Shown: positions 22,933 through 30,592 of the stretch, one piece after another | Layout: each line of letters opens with the position of its first letter | Numbering within the stretch: the stretch's first letter is position 1 | From: Planotetraspora kaengkrachanensis | GTDB taxonomy: Bacteria > Actinomycetota > Actinomycetes > Streptosporangiales > Streptosporangiaceae | NCBI RefSeq assembly: GCF_016862895.1 | Contig: NZ_BONV01000002.1 | Coordinates: 124,001 to 188,000 of the forward strand | DNA: 64,000 bases | Reading direction: 5' to 3' | Position numbers and translations under genes: made by a program | Notes under the pieces: model-generated | What the model saw: only the letters and a program-made list of their open reading frames with translations | The model's database searches: none | Told to the model about the DNA's origin: nothing

Positions 22933-23821
22933 AGCCGTCGGTCTCGGTCGCGGGCAACCCGCGTGCGTGCAGGTCCTCGACGAACCGCCGGGCGAGGCTG
23001 TCCGCCGGCGCCGCCATGATCGCGACCACGTCGCGCCGGACCTGCGGGTCCATGGAGCGGACCACGCCGTACGGGCAGGCGATCAGGGCGGAGGCCGGCA
23101 CGATGGTGACGCCCATCCCGGCTCCCGCGAGCTGGGCCGCCGTCCGCGGGCTGCGCGTGCGCAGCACCGGAGTGAACGTCACCTGGTGCGACGCGGCGAA
23201 CTGGTCGATCCATACGGCCATGCCGTTGCCCTGGTCGTAGTGCACGAAAGGCTCGCTGGCGAGGTCGGCGACGGGCACCGATGGCCGGGCCGCGAATGGG
23301 TGGTCCTCGGGTGCCACCACGACCATCTCCTCTTGGCCCAGGACCTCGACATGGGCGGAGGTGCCGGTGGGGCGCGGCCCGATCACGAGATCCGCCTCGC
23401 CCGCCATGAGGTGGTCCACCATGCGATCAGCGCTGGTGAACTCCATCAGGTCCAGCCGTACGGCGGGGCGCTCGGAACACCACTGGCGCAACACGGGAAC
23501 GAGCAGCCAGACGGTCATCGTCTCGGCGCAGGCGATTCTCAGCCGGCCGGCCACTCCCGCGCCGACCTCGTGACCCACCCGTACGGCTCGCGCCGCCGCC
23601 TGGAGCGCGACCCGGGCCTCGGCCGCCGTGGCGTGACCGGCGGCGGTGACCCGGACTCCGCGGGCCAGGCGTTCCACGACCCGGGTCCCCAGTTCCCGTT
23701 CCAGGGCCGCGATCTGGTGGGAGAGCGCGGGCTGGGACATGTACAGGGCGGCGGCGGCCTTGGTCACCGATCCGGTGTCCACCAAGGCCACGAGACACTC
23801 CAATGCGCGAAGTGTGGCCAT
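22931..23821 (-). CDS. LysR-family transcriptional regulator
   Basis: 296 residues. The helix-turn-helix is plain: LRALECLVALVDTGSVTKAA, AALYMSQPALSHQIAALERE and LGTRVVERLARGVRVTAAG, followed by a periplasmic-binding-protein-like effector domain (GRLRIACAETMTVWLLVPVL, ADLVIGPRPTG, VVVAPEDHPFA). ATG 23821 is used; a TTG two codons upstream is possible. It is divergent from the MOSC-reductase fusion with 144 AT-rich bases between, so it very likely regulates that gene and itself. No LysR box was pinned down with confidence. The inducer is unknown. Confidence 0.88.
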   Translation of the reverse strand: MATLRALECLVALVDTGSVTKAAAALYMSQPALSHQIAALERELGTRVVERLARGVRVTAAGHATAAEARVALQAAARAVRVGHEVGAGVAGRLRIACAETMTVWLLVPVLRQWCSERPAVRLDLMEFTSADRMVDHLMAGEADLVIGPRPTGTSAHVEVLGQEEMVVVAPEDHPFAARPSVPVADLASEPFVHYDQGNGMAVWIDQFAASHQVTFTPVLRTRSPRTAAQLAGAGMGVTIVPASALIACPYGVVRSMDPQVRRDVVAIMAAPADSLARRFVEDLHARGLPATETDG

Positions 23822-23965
23822 TCGCAAAAACTAACCTATACACCCACAAGTTTCATAATCCAACAGAAGCCATGTCAAAGGGCCTGCGGCTAGTGTCGGA
23901 GTCATGGGACGGGGGAAGGCCGAGCCCGTCGTCGTGACCGGCCGTGCGCTCCGATCGCGAGGATC

Positions 23966-25702
23966 ATGATGGCGACGCTCTTGTCGGTGAACATCGGGAT
24001 GCCGAAGGACGTGTCCTGGCAGGGCAGGACCGTGCACACCGGCGTCTGGAAGCACGCGGTCACCGGCCCGCGGACGGCCAGACGGCTCAACATCGACGGC
24101 GACGGCCAGGGCGACCTGCAGGGCCACGGCGGCGAGCAGCGAGCCGTGCTCGTCTACCAGATCCAGTCCTACGCCTACTGGCAGGACCACTTCGGCCGGT
24201 CCGACTTCCAGTACGGCCAGTTCGGGGAGAACTTCACCGTCGACGGACTGCCCGACGACGACGTGTGCATCGGCGACCGCTACCGCATCGGCGAGGCGGA
24301 GTTCGAAGTCACGCAACCCCGGGTCACCTGCTACCGGGTCGGCATGCGACTCGGCGAGCCGGAACTCCCCGCCCTCCTCGTCTCCCACCACCGCCCCGGC
24401 TTCTACCTCCGCGTCATCACCGAAGGCGAGGTGGAGGCGGGCGACGCCATCGTGAAGACCAGGACGGGCCCCGGAGCGCTCACCGTCGCCGACGCCGACG
24501 CGCTGCTCTACCTCCCCGGCGAGGACCCGGACAAGCTCACAAGAGCACTCGCGATTCCCGCCCTCAGCCCCGGATGGCGGCAGTCGTTCCAGGACATGGC
24601 CTCCGGTCGTACGGCGGCGCCGCGCGCAGAAGGGTGGCGCGGCTTCCGCCCGATGCGGGTGACCAGGATCGTGCACGAGACCCCGTCGGTGCTGTCCGTC
24701 CATCTCGAAGCCGGCGACGGGAGCGTGCTGCCGGTCGCGGAGGCCGGGCAGTACATAACGCTCCGGGTGGACGGAGCGGGCGACCCGGCGCCGGTGCGCA
24801 GCTACTCCCTCTCCTCGGCGCCCGGCGACCCCGCCTACCGGGTGAGCGTGAAACGGGAGGAACTCGGCCTGGTCAGCCGTTATCTGCACGCCGACCTGCG
24901 GCCCGGCGCCGTGCTTGAGGCGGCCGCACCACGAGGCGACTTCGTCCTGTCCCCCGGCACCGAGCCCGTGCTCCTCGTCTCGGCCGGCATCGGGGCGACC
25001 CCGGTCACGGCGATGCTGCACCGGCTCGCCGCCGAGCACACCCTCCGTCCCGTCTGGTGGATCCACGTCGCGCGCACACCCGCCGAGCATGCCTTCGCCC
25101 ACGAGGCGCACACGCTGCTCGCCGCGCTTCCCCACGCTCATGAGCACGTCTTCTACACAGCGGACACCGAAGGCTCCCCGGGCGAGTCCGGGGGCATCGG
25201 CCCGGCGATCCACCACGGCCGGCCCACCCTGGACGGCCTGGCGGCCCTCGGCCCGCCGGCCGACGCCACCGCCTACCTGTGCGGCCCCGTGTCCTTCATG
25301 GCCGCCATGCGCGACATGCTCACCACGATCGGCCTGGCCGGCGACCACATCCACACCGAGCTGTTCGGCGCGCTCGCCGCCATCACACCGGGCCTCACGC
25401 CCCGGCCCGCGGTGGCGCCGCACCCGCCGCCCGGCGAATCCGGCACCGGACCGCTGCTCACGTTCGCCCGCAGCGGCCTGTCGGTCCGCTGGTCTCCCCG
25501 GTACCGGTCGGTGCTCGACCTCGCCGACGCGTGCGACGTTCCCACCCGCTGGTCCTGCCGTACCGGCGTCTGCCACACCTGCGTCACGCCGCTCCTCGCC
25601 GGAGAGGTGGACTACTCCCCGGACCCGCTGGAACCTCCCGCCGGCGGAGAGGTCCTGATCTGCTGCGCCCGGCCGCGAGACGACGTGGTGCTGGACCTCT
25701 GA
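23966..25702 (+). CDS. MOSC domain - ferredoxin reductase - [2Fe-2S] ferredoxin fusion
   Basis: 578 residues in three modules. Residues about 1-215 are a YiiM-type MOSC domain (GDGQGDLQGHGGEQRAVLVY, FGENFTVDGL and the Cys-containing VTQPRVTCYRVGMRL), which binds molybdenum cofactor. Residues about 225-460 are an FAD/NAD reductase (EAGQYITLRV, RSYSLSSAP, VLLVSAGIGATPVTAML, TAYLCGPVSFMAAM). The last 95 carry a plant-type [2Fe-2S] ferredoxin with cysteines in WSCRTGVCHTC and ICCA. Electrons from NAD(P)H can thus reach the Mo site in one chain. MOSC proteins YiiM and YcbX reduce N-hydroxylated bases, so detoxification of N-hydroxy compounds is a reasonable guess. Start ATG 23966 (or 23969) follows GCGAGG. 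The divergent LysR gene probably controls it. Confidence 0.88.
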   Translation: MMATLLSVNIGMPKDVSWQGRTVHTGVWKHAVTGPRTARRLNIDGDGQGDLQGHGGEQRAVLVYQIQSYAYWQDHFGRSDFQYGQFGENFTVDGLPDDDVCIGDRYRIGEAEFEVTQPRVTCYRVGMRLGEPELPALLVSHHRPGFYLRVITEGEVEAGDAIVKTRTGPGALTVADADALLYLPGEDPDKLTRALAIPALSPGWRQSFQDMASGRTAAPRAEGWRGFRPMRVTRIVHETPSVLSVHLEAGDGSVLPVAEAGQYITLRVDGAGDPAPVRSYSLSSAPGDPAYRVSVKREELGLVSRYLHADLRPGAVLEAAAPRGDFVLSPGTEPVLLVSAGIGATPVTAMLHRLAAEHTLRPVWWIHVARTPAEHAFAHEAHTLLAALPHAHEHVFYTADTEGSPGESGGIGPAIHHGRPTLDGLAALGPPADATAYLCGPVSFMAAMRDMLTTIGLAGDHIHTELFGALAAITPGLTPRPAVAPHPPPGESGTGPLLTFARSGLSVRWSPRYRSVLDLADACDVPTRWSCRTGVCHTCVTPLLAGEVDYSPDPLEPPAGGEVLICCARPRDDVVLDL

Positions 25703-25757
25703 CACCCGGCAGGACGCCGCCTGGGCTCGCCCGCGTCCAACGGTCGCCAGCGTCGAT

Positions 25758-26189
25758 TCACGACGGGCGGAATCCCCGCTCCTGCAGCACCCAGGTGTTT
25801 CCATCGGGATCGGCGAAATCCGCGAAGCTCGCGTAATCGCCTCGCTGCGGATCGACGCCGTCCTGCCAATCCCCCTGCCAGTCATTCTTCGCGGCTTTGT
25901 GCCGTACCGCGCCGACCTCGACTCCGCGCCGGGTCAGCTCGCGCCTGGCGGCCTCGACATCACCGACCACCAGGTAGAGCCCGCGTACGGACCCGGGCAC
26001 GGCGTCGGTGAGGCCCACGCCGATCTGCACCGAGCAGGCGGAGCCCGGTGGGGTCAGCTGCACGACGCGGAAACCGTCGTTCGGCCGGTAGTCGACGTCG
26101 AGCGTGAAGCCGGCCTGCTCGGTGTAGAACGCCAGGGATCGGTCCACGTCGCTCACCGGCAGCGTCACGACTTCGAGTTCGTAGTTCAC
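25758..26189 (-). CDS. Glyoxalase/bleomycin-resistance (VOC) superfamily protein
   Basis: 143 residues. The VOC paired beta-alpha-beta-beta-beta pattern is seen in ELEVVTLPVSDVDRSLAFYT, GFRVVQLTPPGSACSVQIG, VRGLYLVVGDVEAARREL and SFADFADPDGNTWVLQERG; Glu and His positions for a metal are partly present. Proteins of this type range from dioxygenases to antibiotic-binding proteins and no substrate can be named. GTG 26189 fits the domain start; the frame runs 26 codons further upstream without similarity. It converges on the MOSC fusion gene 55 bases away. Confidence 0.8.
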   Translation of the reverse strand: MNYELEVVTLPVSDVDRSLAFYTEQAGFTLDVDYRPNDGFRVVQLTPPGSACSVQIGVGLTDAVPGSVRGLYLVVGDVEAARRELTRRGVEVGAVRHKAAKNDWQGDWQDGVDPQRGDYASFADFADPDGNTWVLQERGFRPS

Positions 26190-26475
26190 CCGCTCATCTT
26201 CTTGCCGCTTCACGTTTCGCCGCCACTCGATGTGGCACGCATCCGCATTCTTCTTTTCTATGGTCACATCACAAAAATCCGATCCCCCACGCCTCGCCGA
26301 AAACTCCTGAGATATTCGGCCTTTTTGTGTTCACGGCAGAAAACTCGCATCTCTCGTCGGCCCGCCCTGCTCGAATCCGCTTTTAGGCTTCGATTTCGAG
26401 GAGAACGTCAGCGAGAACGTCACGTCCTCATCGCTTACGCGGGCCGGTGGCCCGCACGGGGGAAGGAGCGGATCC
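26190..26475. other. AT-richer divergent intergenic region with a 10-base direct repeat
   Basis: Region between the glyoxalase (-) and DUF427 (+) genes. It is clearly lower in GC than its surroundings. It contains the direct repeat GAGAACGTCA at 26401-26410 and again at 26413-26422, a possible activator or repressor site 54-75 bases before the DUF427 start. The last 12 bases hold the strong ribosome site GGGGGAAGGAG. No further gene was seen. Confidence 0.45.
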
Positions 26476-27339
26476 ATGGGGTTGTCGTGGCAGCAGGGAC
26501 CTCTGTCGCCCAGGTCGGTCGGGCGGTTCCTCGTCGAACAACCGCTTCCCGAGCGCCTGCTGTTCGCGGAGCCGCTGCGCCGGCGCATGCGCGTCCGGTT
26601 CGCCGGTGAATGGATCGCGGACAGCGAGGACGTCGTCCTGCTCCACGAGCCCAGCCGATACCCCGTGGCCTACTTCCCGGCCGGGGACGTGCGGGCGGAC
26701 ACCCTGCGCACGACGGATCACGTCACGCGGCATCGCGACCTCGGAACCACGGCCTGGTTCACCGTCACGACCCCCGGCCGGACCACCGAGCGGGCGGCGT
26801 GGCAGCACGTCGAGTTGCCCGGCCACGCCGCCGAACTGCGGGATCGGGTGGCGTTCGCGTGGCGCGCGATGGACGCCTTCTACGAGGAGGACGAGCGCGT
26901 CGTCGGCCACGCCGCCGACCTCTACCACCGCAACGACATCCGGTCGACGTCGCGGCATCTCGTCGTCCGCGACGGCGACCGGGTGGTCGCCGACACGCAC
27001 CGGCCGGTGGTGCTCTACGAGTCGGGGTTCGCGCCTCGCTGGTACGTGCCGCGGGAGGACGTCGACGAGACCGCGCTGACACCGGTCGCAGGTCAGACCT
27101 TCTGCCCGTACAAGGGGCTCGCCAGCTACTACGACATCGGCGGCCGCACCCGCGCCGCCTGGTCCTATGTGGAGGCCTGGCCCGAGGTGGGCCGCGTGCG
27201 CGGGCTGATGTCCTTCGAACCGGACAAGGTCGAGGTGTACCTCGACGGGCGGCGCCTCGAGCTCGAGCCCGGCCAGACGGTCGTCGCGCACGGCATCGAC
27301 CGCGGCCTCGATCCCTCGGAGATCCTCCGGCGGTCCTGA
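26476..27339 (+). CDS. Tandem DUF427 domain protein
   Basis: 287 residues with two DUF427 (beta-tent) domains. The first runs about 40-125 (RMRVRFAGEWIADSEDVVLL, SRYPVAYFPAGDVR), the second about 155-275 (HLVVRDGDRVVADTHRPVVL, ESGFAPRWYVPREDVDETAL, TFCPYKGLASYYDI, then a PDKVEVYLDG end). The TFCPYKG motif is the hallmark of the family. Biochemical role unknown. ATG 26476 has the strong ribosome site GGAAGGAG. An SDR gene follows after 98 bases on the same strand, so they may be cotranscribed. Confidence 0.85.
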   Translation: MGLSWQQGPLSPRSVGRFLVEQPLPERLLFAEPLRRRMRVRFAGEWIADSEDVVLLHEPSRYPVAYFPAGDVRADTLRTTDHVTRHRDLGTTAWFTVTTPGRTTERAAWQHVELPGHAAELRDRVAFAWRAMDAFYEEDERVVGHAADLYHRNDIRSTSRHLVVRDGDRVVADTHRPVVLYESGFAPRWYVPREDVDETALTPVAGQTFCPYKGLASYYDIGGRTRAAWSYVEAWPEVGRVRGLMSFEPDKVEVYLDGRRLELEPGQTVVAHGIDRGLDPSEILRRS

Positions 27340-27437
27340 GACCGTCCTCGCGGCGGAGAGATCACGTCTGTCTCCGACCGGCCTGACCCGTGTCCGCTTT
27401 CCGGATTCGACTTCCGACAACGTCAAGGAGAACCGTC

Positions 27438-28154
27438 ATGTCCTCATCCCTGCAGGGGCGCAGGGTCCTCGTCATCGGCCGTGGAAGCGGCATCGCCCGT
27501 GCCGTCACACTCGCCGTACGCGCCGCGGGCGCGACGGTGGTCGCGGCCAGCAGGGACGCGGGAAAGCTGGCCGGATCGTACGAGGATCCCGGCATCGAGG
27601 CCGAGGCCGTCGACCTGACCGACGAGCCGAGCGTCGAGGCGCTCGCCGCCCGGCTCGGCCACGTCGACCACGTCGTGTCCACCGCGTCGGCGAGGGCCCG
27701 GGGACAGGTCGCGGACCTCGAGCACGACACGATGGCGCTGTCGTTCACCACCAAGGTGCTCGGTCCGATCCTGCTCGCGAAGCACCTGGCACCGCGCATG
27801 CCGCGAGACGGGTCGTTCGTGCTCTTCTCCGGATCGTCGGCGCGCAAGCCCGCGATCGGCATGCTCGCCGTCGCCGCCACCAACGGAGCCGTGGACGTCG
27901 TCACCCGCTCGCTGGCCGTGGAACTCGCGCCGATCCGGGTCAACGCGATCTCCCCGGGCACGGTCGACACCGGCGCCTACGACGCGCTCGGCGAGGAGAA
28001 GAAGAACGCCCTGTTCGAACAGCGCAGCCGGACCAACCCGGTGCGCCGTGTCGGCACCGCCGACGACATCGCGGAGGCCGTGCTCTTCGCACTGACCAAC
28101 ACCTTCCTGACCGGTGTGTCGCTCGCGGTCGACGGAGGCGAGCCGCTCGTCTGA
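27438..28154 (+). CDS. SDR-fold protein with non-canonical active site
   Basis: 238 residues with the short-chain dehydrogenase fold: nucleotide loop VLVIGRGSGIARAV, GSFVLFSGSSA at the catalytic Ser strand, LAPIRVNAISPGTVDT and the C-terminal LAVDGGEPLV. The normal YxxxK catalytic pair, expected in the stretch LAVAATNGAVDVVTRS, is replaced: Val stands at the Tyr position and Asn at the Lys position. The cofactor loop also has Ile instead of the usual Thr. It may be a non-catalytic or otherwise reacting SDR. ATG 27438 follows AAGGAG. It shares a strand with the DUF427 gene and ends at a hairpin before the converging Rrf2 gene. Confidence 0.82.
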   Translation: MSSSLQGRRVLVIGRGSGIARAVTLAVRAAGATVVAASRDAGKLAGSYEDPGIEAEAVDLTDEPSVEALAARLGHVDHVVSTASARARGQVADLEHDTMALSFTTKVLGPILLAKHLAPRMPRDGSFVLFSGSSARKPAIGMLAVAATNGAVDVVTRSLAVELAPIRVNAISPGTVDTGAYDALGEEKKNALFEQRSRTNPVRRVGTADDIAEAVLFALTNTFLTGVSLAVDGGEPLV

Positions 28155-28197
28155 GGATCGACGCCGGTCGGTCCATCAGACGCCACTCCCGGACGAC

Positions 28198-28222
28198 CGC
28201 CCCGGACAGGACGGCCGGGGCG
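28198..28222. terminator. Hairpin between converging SDR and Rrf2 genes
   Basis: Eight-base-pair stem CGCCCCGG (28198-28205) / CCGGGGCG (28215-28222) with a nine-base loop, positioned 44 bases after the SDR stop and just before the end of the Rrf2 gene. No U-run. Confidence 0.55.
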
Positions 28223-28228
28223 CCGGAA

Positions 28229-28705
28229 CTACGTGCCGGTGGAGCCGAGCCAGGCCGCGACGCCGTTCAGCGTGCCCGCACCGCTGCCGGCTTCGACCTG
28301 CTCGGCGAGGCCGGCGATGGTCACGGAGCGCAGCGCGTCCCTTCGCGCCGACTCGGAGGCGGCCATCGCGCGGGAGATCGGGCACGGCGTTGTGCAGTAT
28401 TCGGCCGGAGTCGCCATGGGGCCCCGCTGGCGGATCTCCGTGCAGACGAAGGCGGGCTCGGGCCCGTCGATGGCTTCGACGACGTCGAGCAGCGTGATCT
28501 CCGCCGGAGGGCGGCTCAGCACGTAACCGCCCGACTTGCCCTGCACTGAGAACACGAGACCGGCCCGCGCGAGTGCCTGGAGCTGCTTGGCCAGGTAGGT
28601 GGGCGACACCTGGTGCAACTCGGCCAGCCGGGCGGCCGGCACAGGCGCCGCCACGGACGTGAGCACGACGCAGCAGTGCACCGCCCACTCGACGCCCTCG
28701 GACAT
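28229..28705 (-). CDS. Rrf2-family transcriptional regulator
   Basis: 158 residues. The Rrf2 winged helix is clear: SEGVEWAVHCCVVLTSVAAP, AARLAELHQVSPTYLAKQLQ, ALARAGLVFSVQGKSGGYVL and SRPPAEITLLDVVEAIDG. Three cysteines follow in FVCTEIRQRGP and YCTTPCPIS. IscR and NsrR bind Fe-S clusters with three Cys in this region, but the spacing here (17 then 4) differs from theirs, so cluster binding or thiol sensing is possible but unproven. ATG 28705 has GGTGAAG upstream. A perfect inverted repeat lies between it and the divergent NAD(P)-binding gene, which it probably represses together with itself. Confidence 0.87.
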   Translation of the reverse strand: MSEGVEWAVHCCVVLTSVAAPVPAARLAELHQVSPTYLAKQLQALARAGLVFSVQGKSGGYVLSRPPAEITLLDVVEAIDGPEPAFVCTEIRQRGPMATPAEYCTTPCPISRAMAASESARRDALRSVTIAGLAEQVEAGSGAGTLNGVAAWLGSTGT

Positions 28706-28734
28706 CTTCACCGCGCCATGGTATCCGTACCCCC

Positions 28735-28761
28735 ATACTCGGACATGTTTTATCCGAGTAT
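28735..28761. promoter_or_regulatory. Perfect 9-9-9 inverted repeat, probable Rrf2 operator
   Basis: Arms ATACTCGGA (28735-28743) and TCCGAGTAT (28753-28761) are perfect inverted repeats with a nine-base AT-rich spacer, midway between the divergent Rrf2 and NAD(P)-binding genes. A TATAGT hexamer (28759-28764) overlaps the right arm and could be the -10 box of the + strand gene, so a bound regulator would block it. Confidence 0.75.
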
Positions 28762-28804
28762 AGTGACGCGAAGACCCAAGTGCTCCGGAGTTGAAAGGCT
28801 CACC

Positions 28805-29542
28805 ATGAAGATCGCAGTCATCGGCGGGACCGGCCTGATCGGCTCGCAGGTCGTCAGGAATCTCACCGCGGCCGGGCACGAGGCCGTGCCGTACTCGCTG
28901 TCCACGGGCGTGGACGTCATCACCGGCGCGGGCGTTGAGGACGCGGTGACGGGCGCGGACGTCGTCGTCAACCTCACCAATTCCCCGACCTTCGACGACG
29001 CCTCCCCCGCCTTCTTCCAGACCTCGATGGACAACCTCCTCGCCGCGAGCGCGAAGGCCGGCGTCGGGCACTTCGTCATCCTGTCCATCGTCGGCGTCGA
29101 CCTAGCGCCCGACCTCGTCTACTACCGGGCGAAGGTGCTTCAGGAGAACCTGCTGCGGGCGGGATCGGTCCCGTTCTCGATCGTCCGCGCCACGCAGTTC
29201 ATGGAGTTCATGGACGCGACCATGTCCTGGACCACCGAGGGCGACGTCGTGCGCCTGCCGCGGACGCCCATTCAGCCGATCGCCGCCGCTGACGTCGCCG
29301 CCGCGGTCTCGGAGGTCGCCGCCGGCGCGCCCCTGTACGGCGTCCGCGACATCGCCGGACCCGACGTCTTCACCCTCGACGAACTCGGCAGGATCACCCT
29401 GAAGGCCAGGGGCGACAGCCGGGTCGTCGTCATCGACGACACCGCGGGCCTGTTCAGCGCGATCAAGGGCGACGTCATCATCGCCCCGGCCGACGCCCTC
29501 ATCGCCCCCACCCACTACGCCGACTGGCTCGCGGCCAACTGA
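28805..29542 (+). CDS. NAD(P)-binding atypical SDR (NmrA-like)
   Basis: 245 residues. The N-terminus KIAVIGGTGLIGSQVVRNL is a GxxGxxG Rossmann dinucleotide-binding loop. The rest follows the short atypical SDR pattern (ADVVVNLTNSPTFDDA, VGHFVILSIVGVD, YYRAKVLQENLLRAGSVPFS, VRATQFMEF). It resembles the protein at 34303-35058 along its whole length, so the two are paralogues. ATG 28805 follows GAAAGG. Its expression is probably governed by the divergent Rrf2 regulator through the palindrome 44 bases upstream. Proteins of this kind act as NAD(P)H-dependent quinone reductases or redox sensors; the actual substrate is unknown. Confidence 0.87.
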   Translation: MKIAVIGGTGLIGSQVVRNLTAAGHEAVPYSLSTGVDVITGAGVEDAVTGADVVVNLTNSPTFDDASPAFFQTSMDNLLAASAKAGVGHFVILSIVGVDLAPDLVYYRAKVLQENLLRAGSVPFSIVRATQFMEFMDATMSWTTEGDVVRLPRTPIQPIAAADVAAAVSEVAAGAPLYGVRDIAGPDVFTLDELGRITLKARGDSRVVVIDDTAGLFSAIKGDVIIAPADALIAPTHYADWLAAN

Positions 29543-29627
29543 CCTCTCGGCCCGTCCTCGTCGAGGCTGACGGTGGCGAGGATGCCCTGGCGACGAGGCG
29601 GCGAGCAGTCCGTGGCGGGCGGGTCGG

Positions 29628-30349
29628 TCATGCGTGATGCCAGAGATGCAGCTTGTCGGGGTTCAGGACGATCCACACAGCGGTGACCTCGGCTCCCGCG
29701 ACGCTCAGGCTGACCACCGCCACCGCGTGGCCCGCCCGGCGCAGCACCAGACCTGTGCGGCCGTTGACGGACTCGACGCTCACCTGGGTGCCGGGCGGCC
29801 CGACCAGCAGGGTCACGACGAACCGGGCGGCCGCGTCCGCGCCGTATGTCGGGCGCACCGAGGCGCGCACCTTGCCGCCGCCGTCGCTCACGACCAGCGC
29901 GTCGGCGGCCAGGACCGTCTTCAGCGCCGCCACGTCTCCGGTTTCGCACGCTGCCGCGAACCGGCGCGCGACCCGGTCATGCCGGTCGAGCATCGCCTTC
30001 CGTGGCCCGGGCTGACCGGGGGCCGCCGCGTCGCGCCCGAGCGGGGAGCCCGGACGGCGGCCACGGGAGCCGGCGCCGGGTCCCGCTCAGGTGCGGCGCC
30101 GGAAGGCGGGAACGCGTCCGGAATGGCGAGCAGTTCCATGCAGATGCCCCCGGCGACCCTGGTCAGCCATGCTCGCGGCACCTCGATCGCGGCACGGTCC
30201 TCGTCGTCGAGTGCGTACCAGCGGCGGTAGGTCTCCTGGACGATCCGGTCGGCCGTGGCGGCCGAACCGAACATCCACAGGGCGATCTCGAGCAGGTGCT
30301 GCCGTTCGTCGAGCATCTCCGCCAGGGAACCGGCGCCCGCCTCGGTCAT
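29628..30349 (-). pseudogene. Decayed SigJ/ECF41-like sigma factor: sigma4 deleted and frame shifted
   Basis: Two halves of one gene lie in different frames. Read from ATG 30349 the first 85 residues are a sigma2-like region (LAEMLDERQHLLEIALWMFG, ADRIVQETYRRWYALDDEDR, VPRAWLTRVAGGICMELLAI). From about 29993 down to the stop at 29628 another frame gives a SnoaL-type C-terminal domain (VARRFAAACETGDVAALKTV, VVSDGGGKV, VNGRTGLVLR, VWIVLNPDKLHLW), the signature of fused ECF sigma factors. Between them only about 90 bases remain, where an intact member has a sigma4 region of roughly 60-90 codons, and the frame changes. A deletion plus frameshift is the simplest reading. It sits downstream of the intact ECF41 gene and retains an ECF41-type promoter at 30505-30531. 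Confidence 0.72.
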
Positions 30350-30504
30350 GTGGTGCCACCCGCACCGGCCGGGGGTCGCGGAAAGCGGCCGGCGGAGCGG
30401 GCAAGCCCGTCCCGTCTCCAGGCGGTGGTCAGGCCGGCATGGCCGGCGGCTGACGAGGTCGTCCGCACGATGTCCTCTGTTCTCTTTCGGTGTCGCCGGC
30501 TAAG

Positions 30505-30531
30505 ACCGGACAGGGCGTCCCGTTGTGACAG
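30505..30531 (-). promoter_or_regulatory. ECF41-type promoter upstream of decayed sigma gene
   Basis: On the - strand TGTCACA (30531-30525), a 16-base spacer, then GGTC (30508-30505) followed by TTAG. The known ECF41 promoter consensus is TGTCACA with a CGTC-like -10 about 16 bases on. The same spacing and flanking bases recur at 35111-35137, 36762-36788 and 36817-36843. Confidence 0.7.
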
Positions 30532-30549
30532 CCACGGGACGATCAGCGG

Positions 30550-30582
30550 CCGTGCCGGGCGTCCCGGCGGGACGCGGCACGG
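30550..30582 (-). terminator. Terminator after the ECF41 sigma gene
   Basis: Stem 30550-30565 / 30569-30582 (arms CCGTGCC and GGCACGG at the base, GGCGTCCC and GGGACGC at the top) with a three-base loop and a two-base bulge, ten bases after the sigma factor stop. Confidence 0.6.
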
Positions 30583-30592
30583 TTGGCCGCGG

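Noticed and set aside
23831-25885. A 684-codon - strand frame opposite the MOSC-reductase fusion
   Set aside because: The + strand reading has MOSC, FAD/NAD and [2Fe-2S] motifs; the antisense frame has none.
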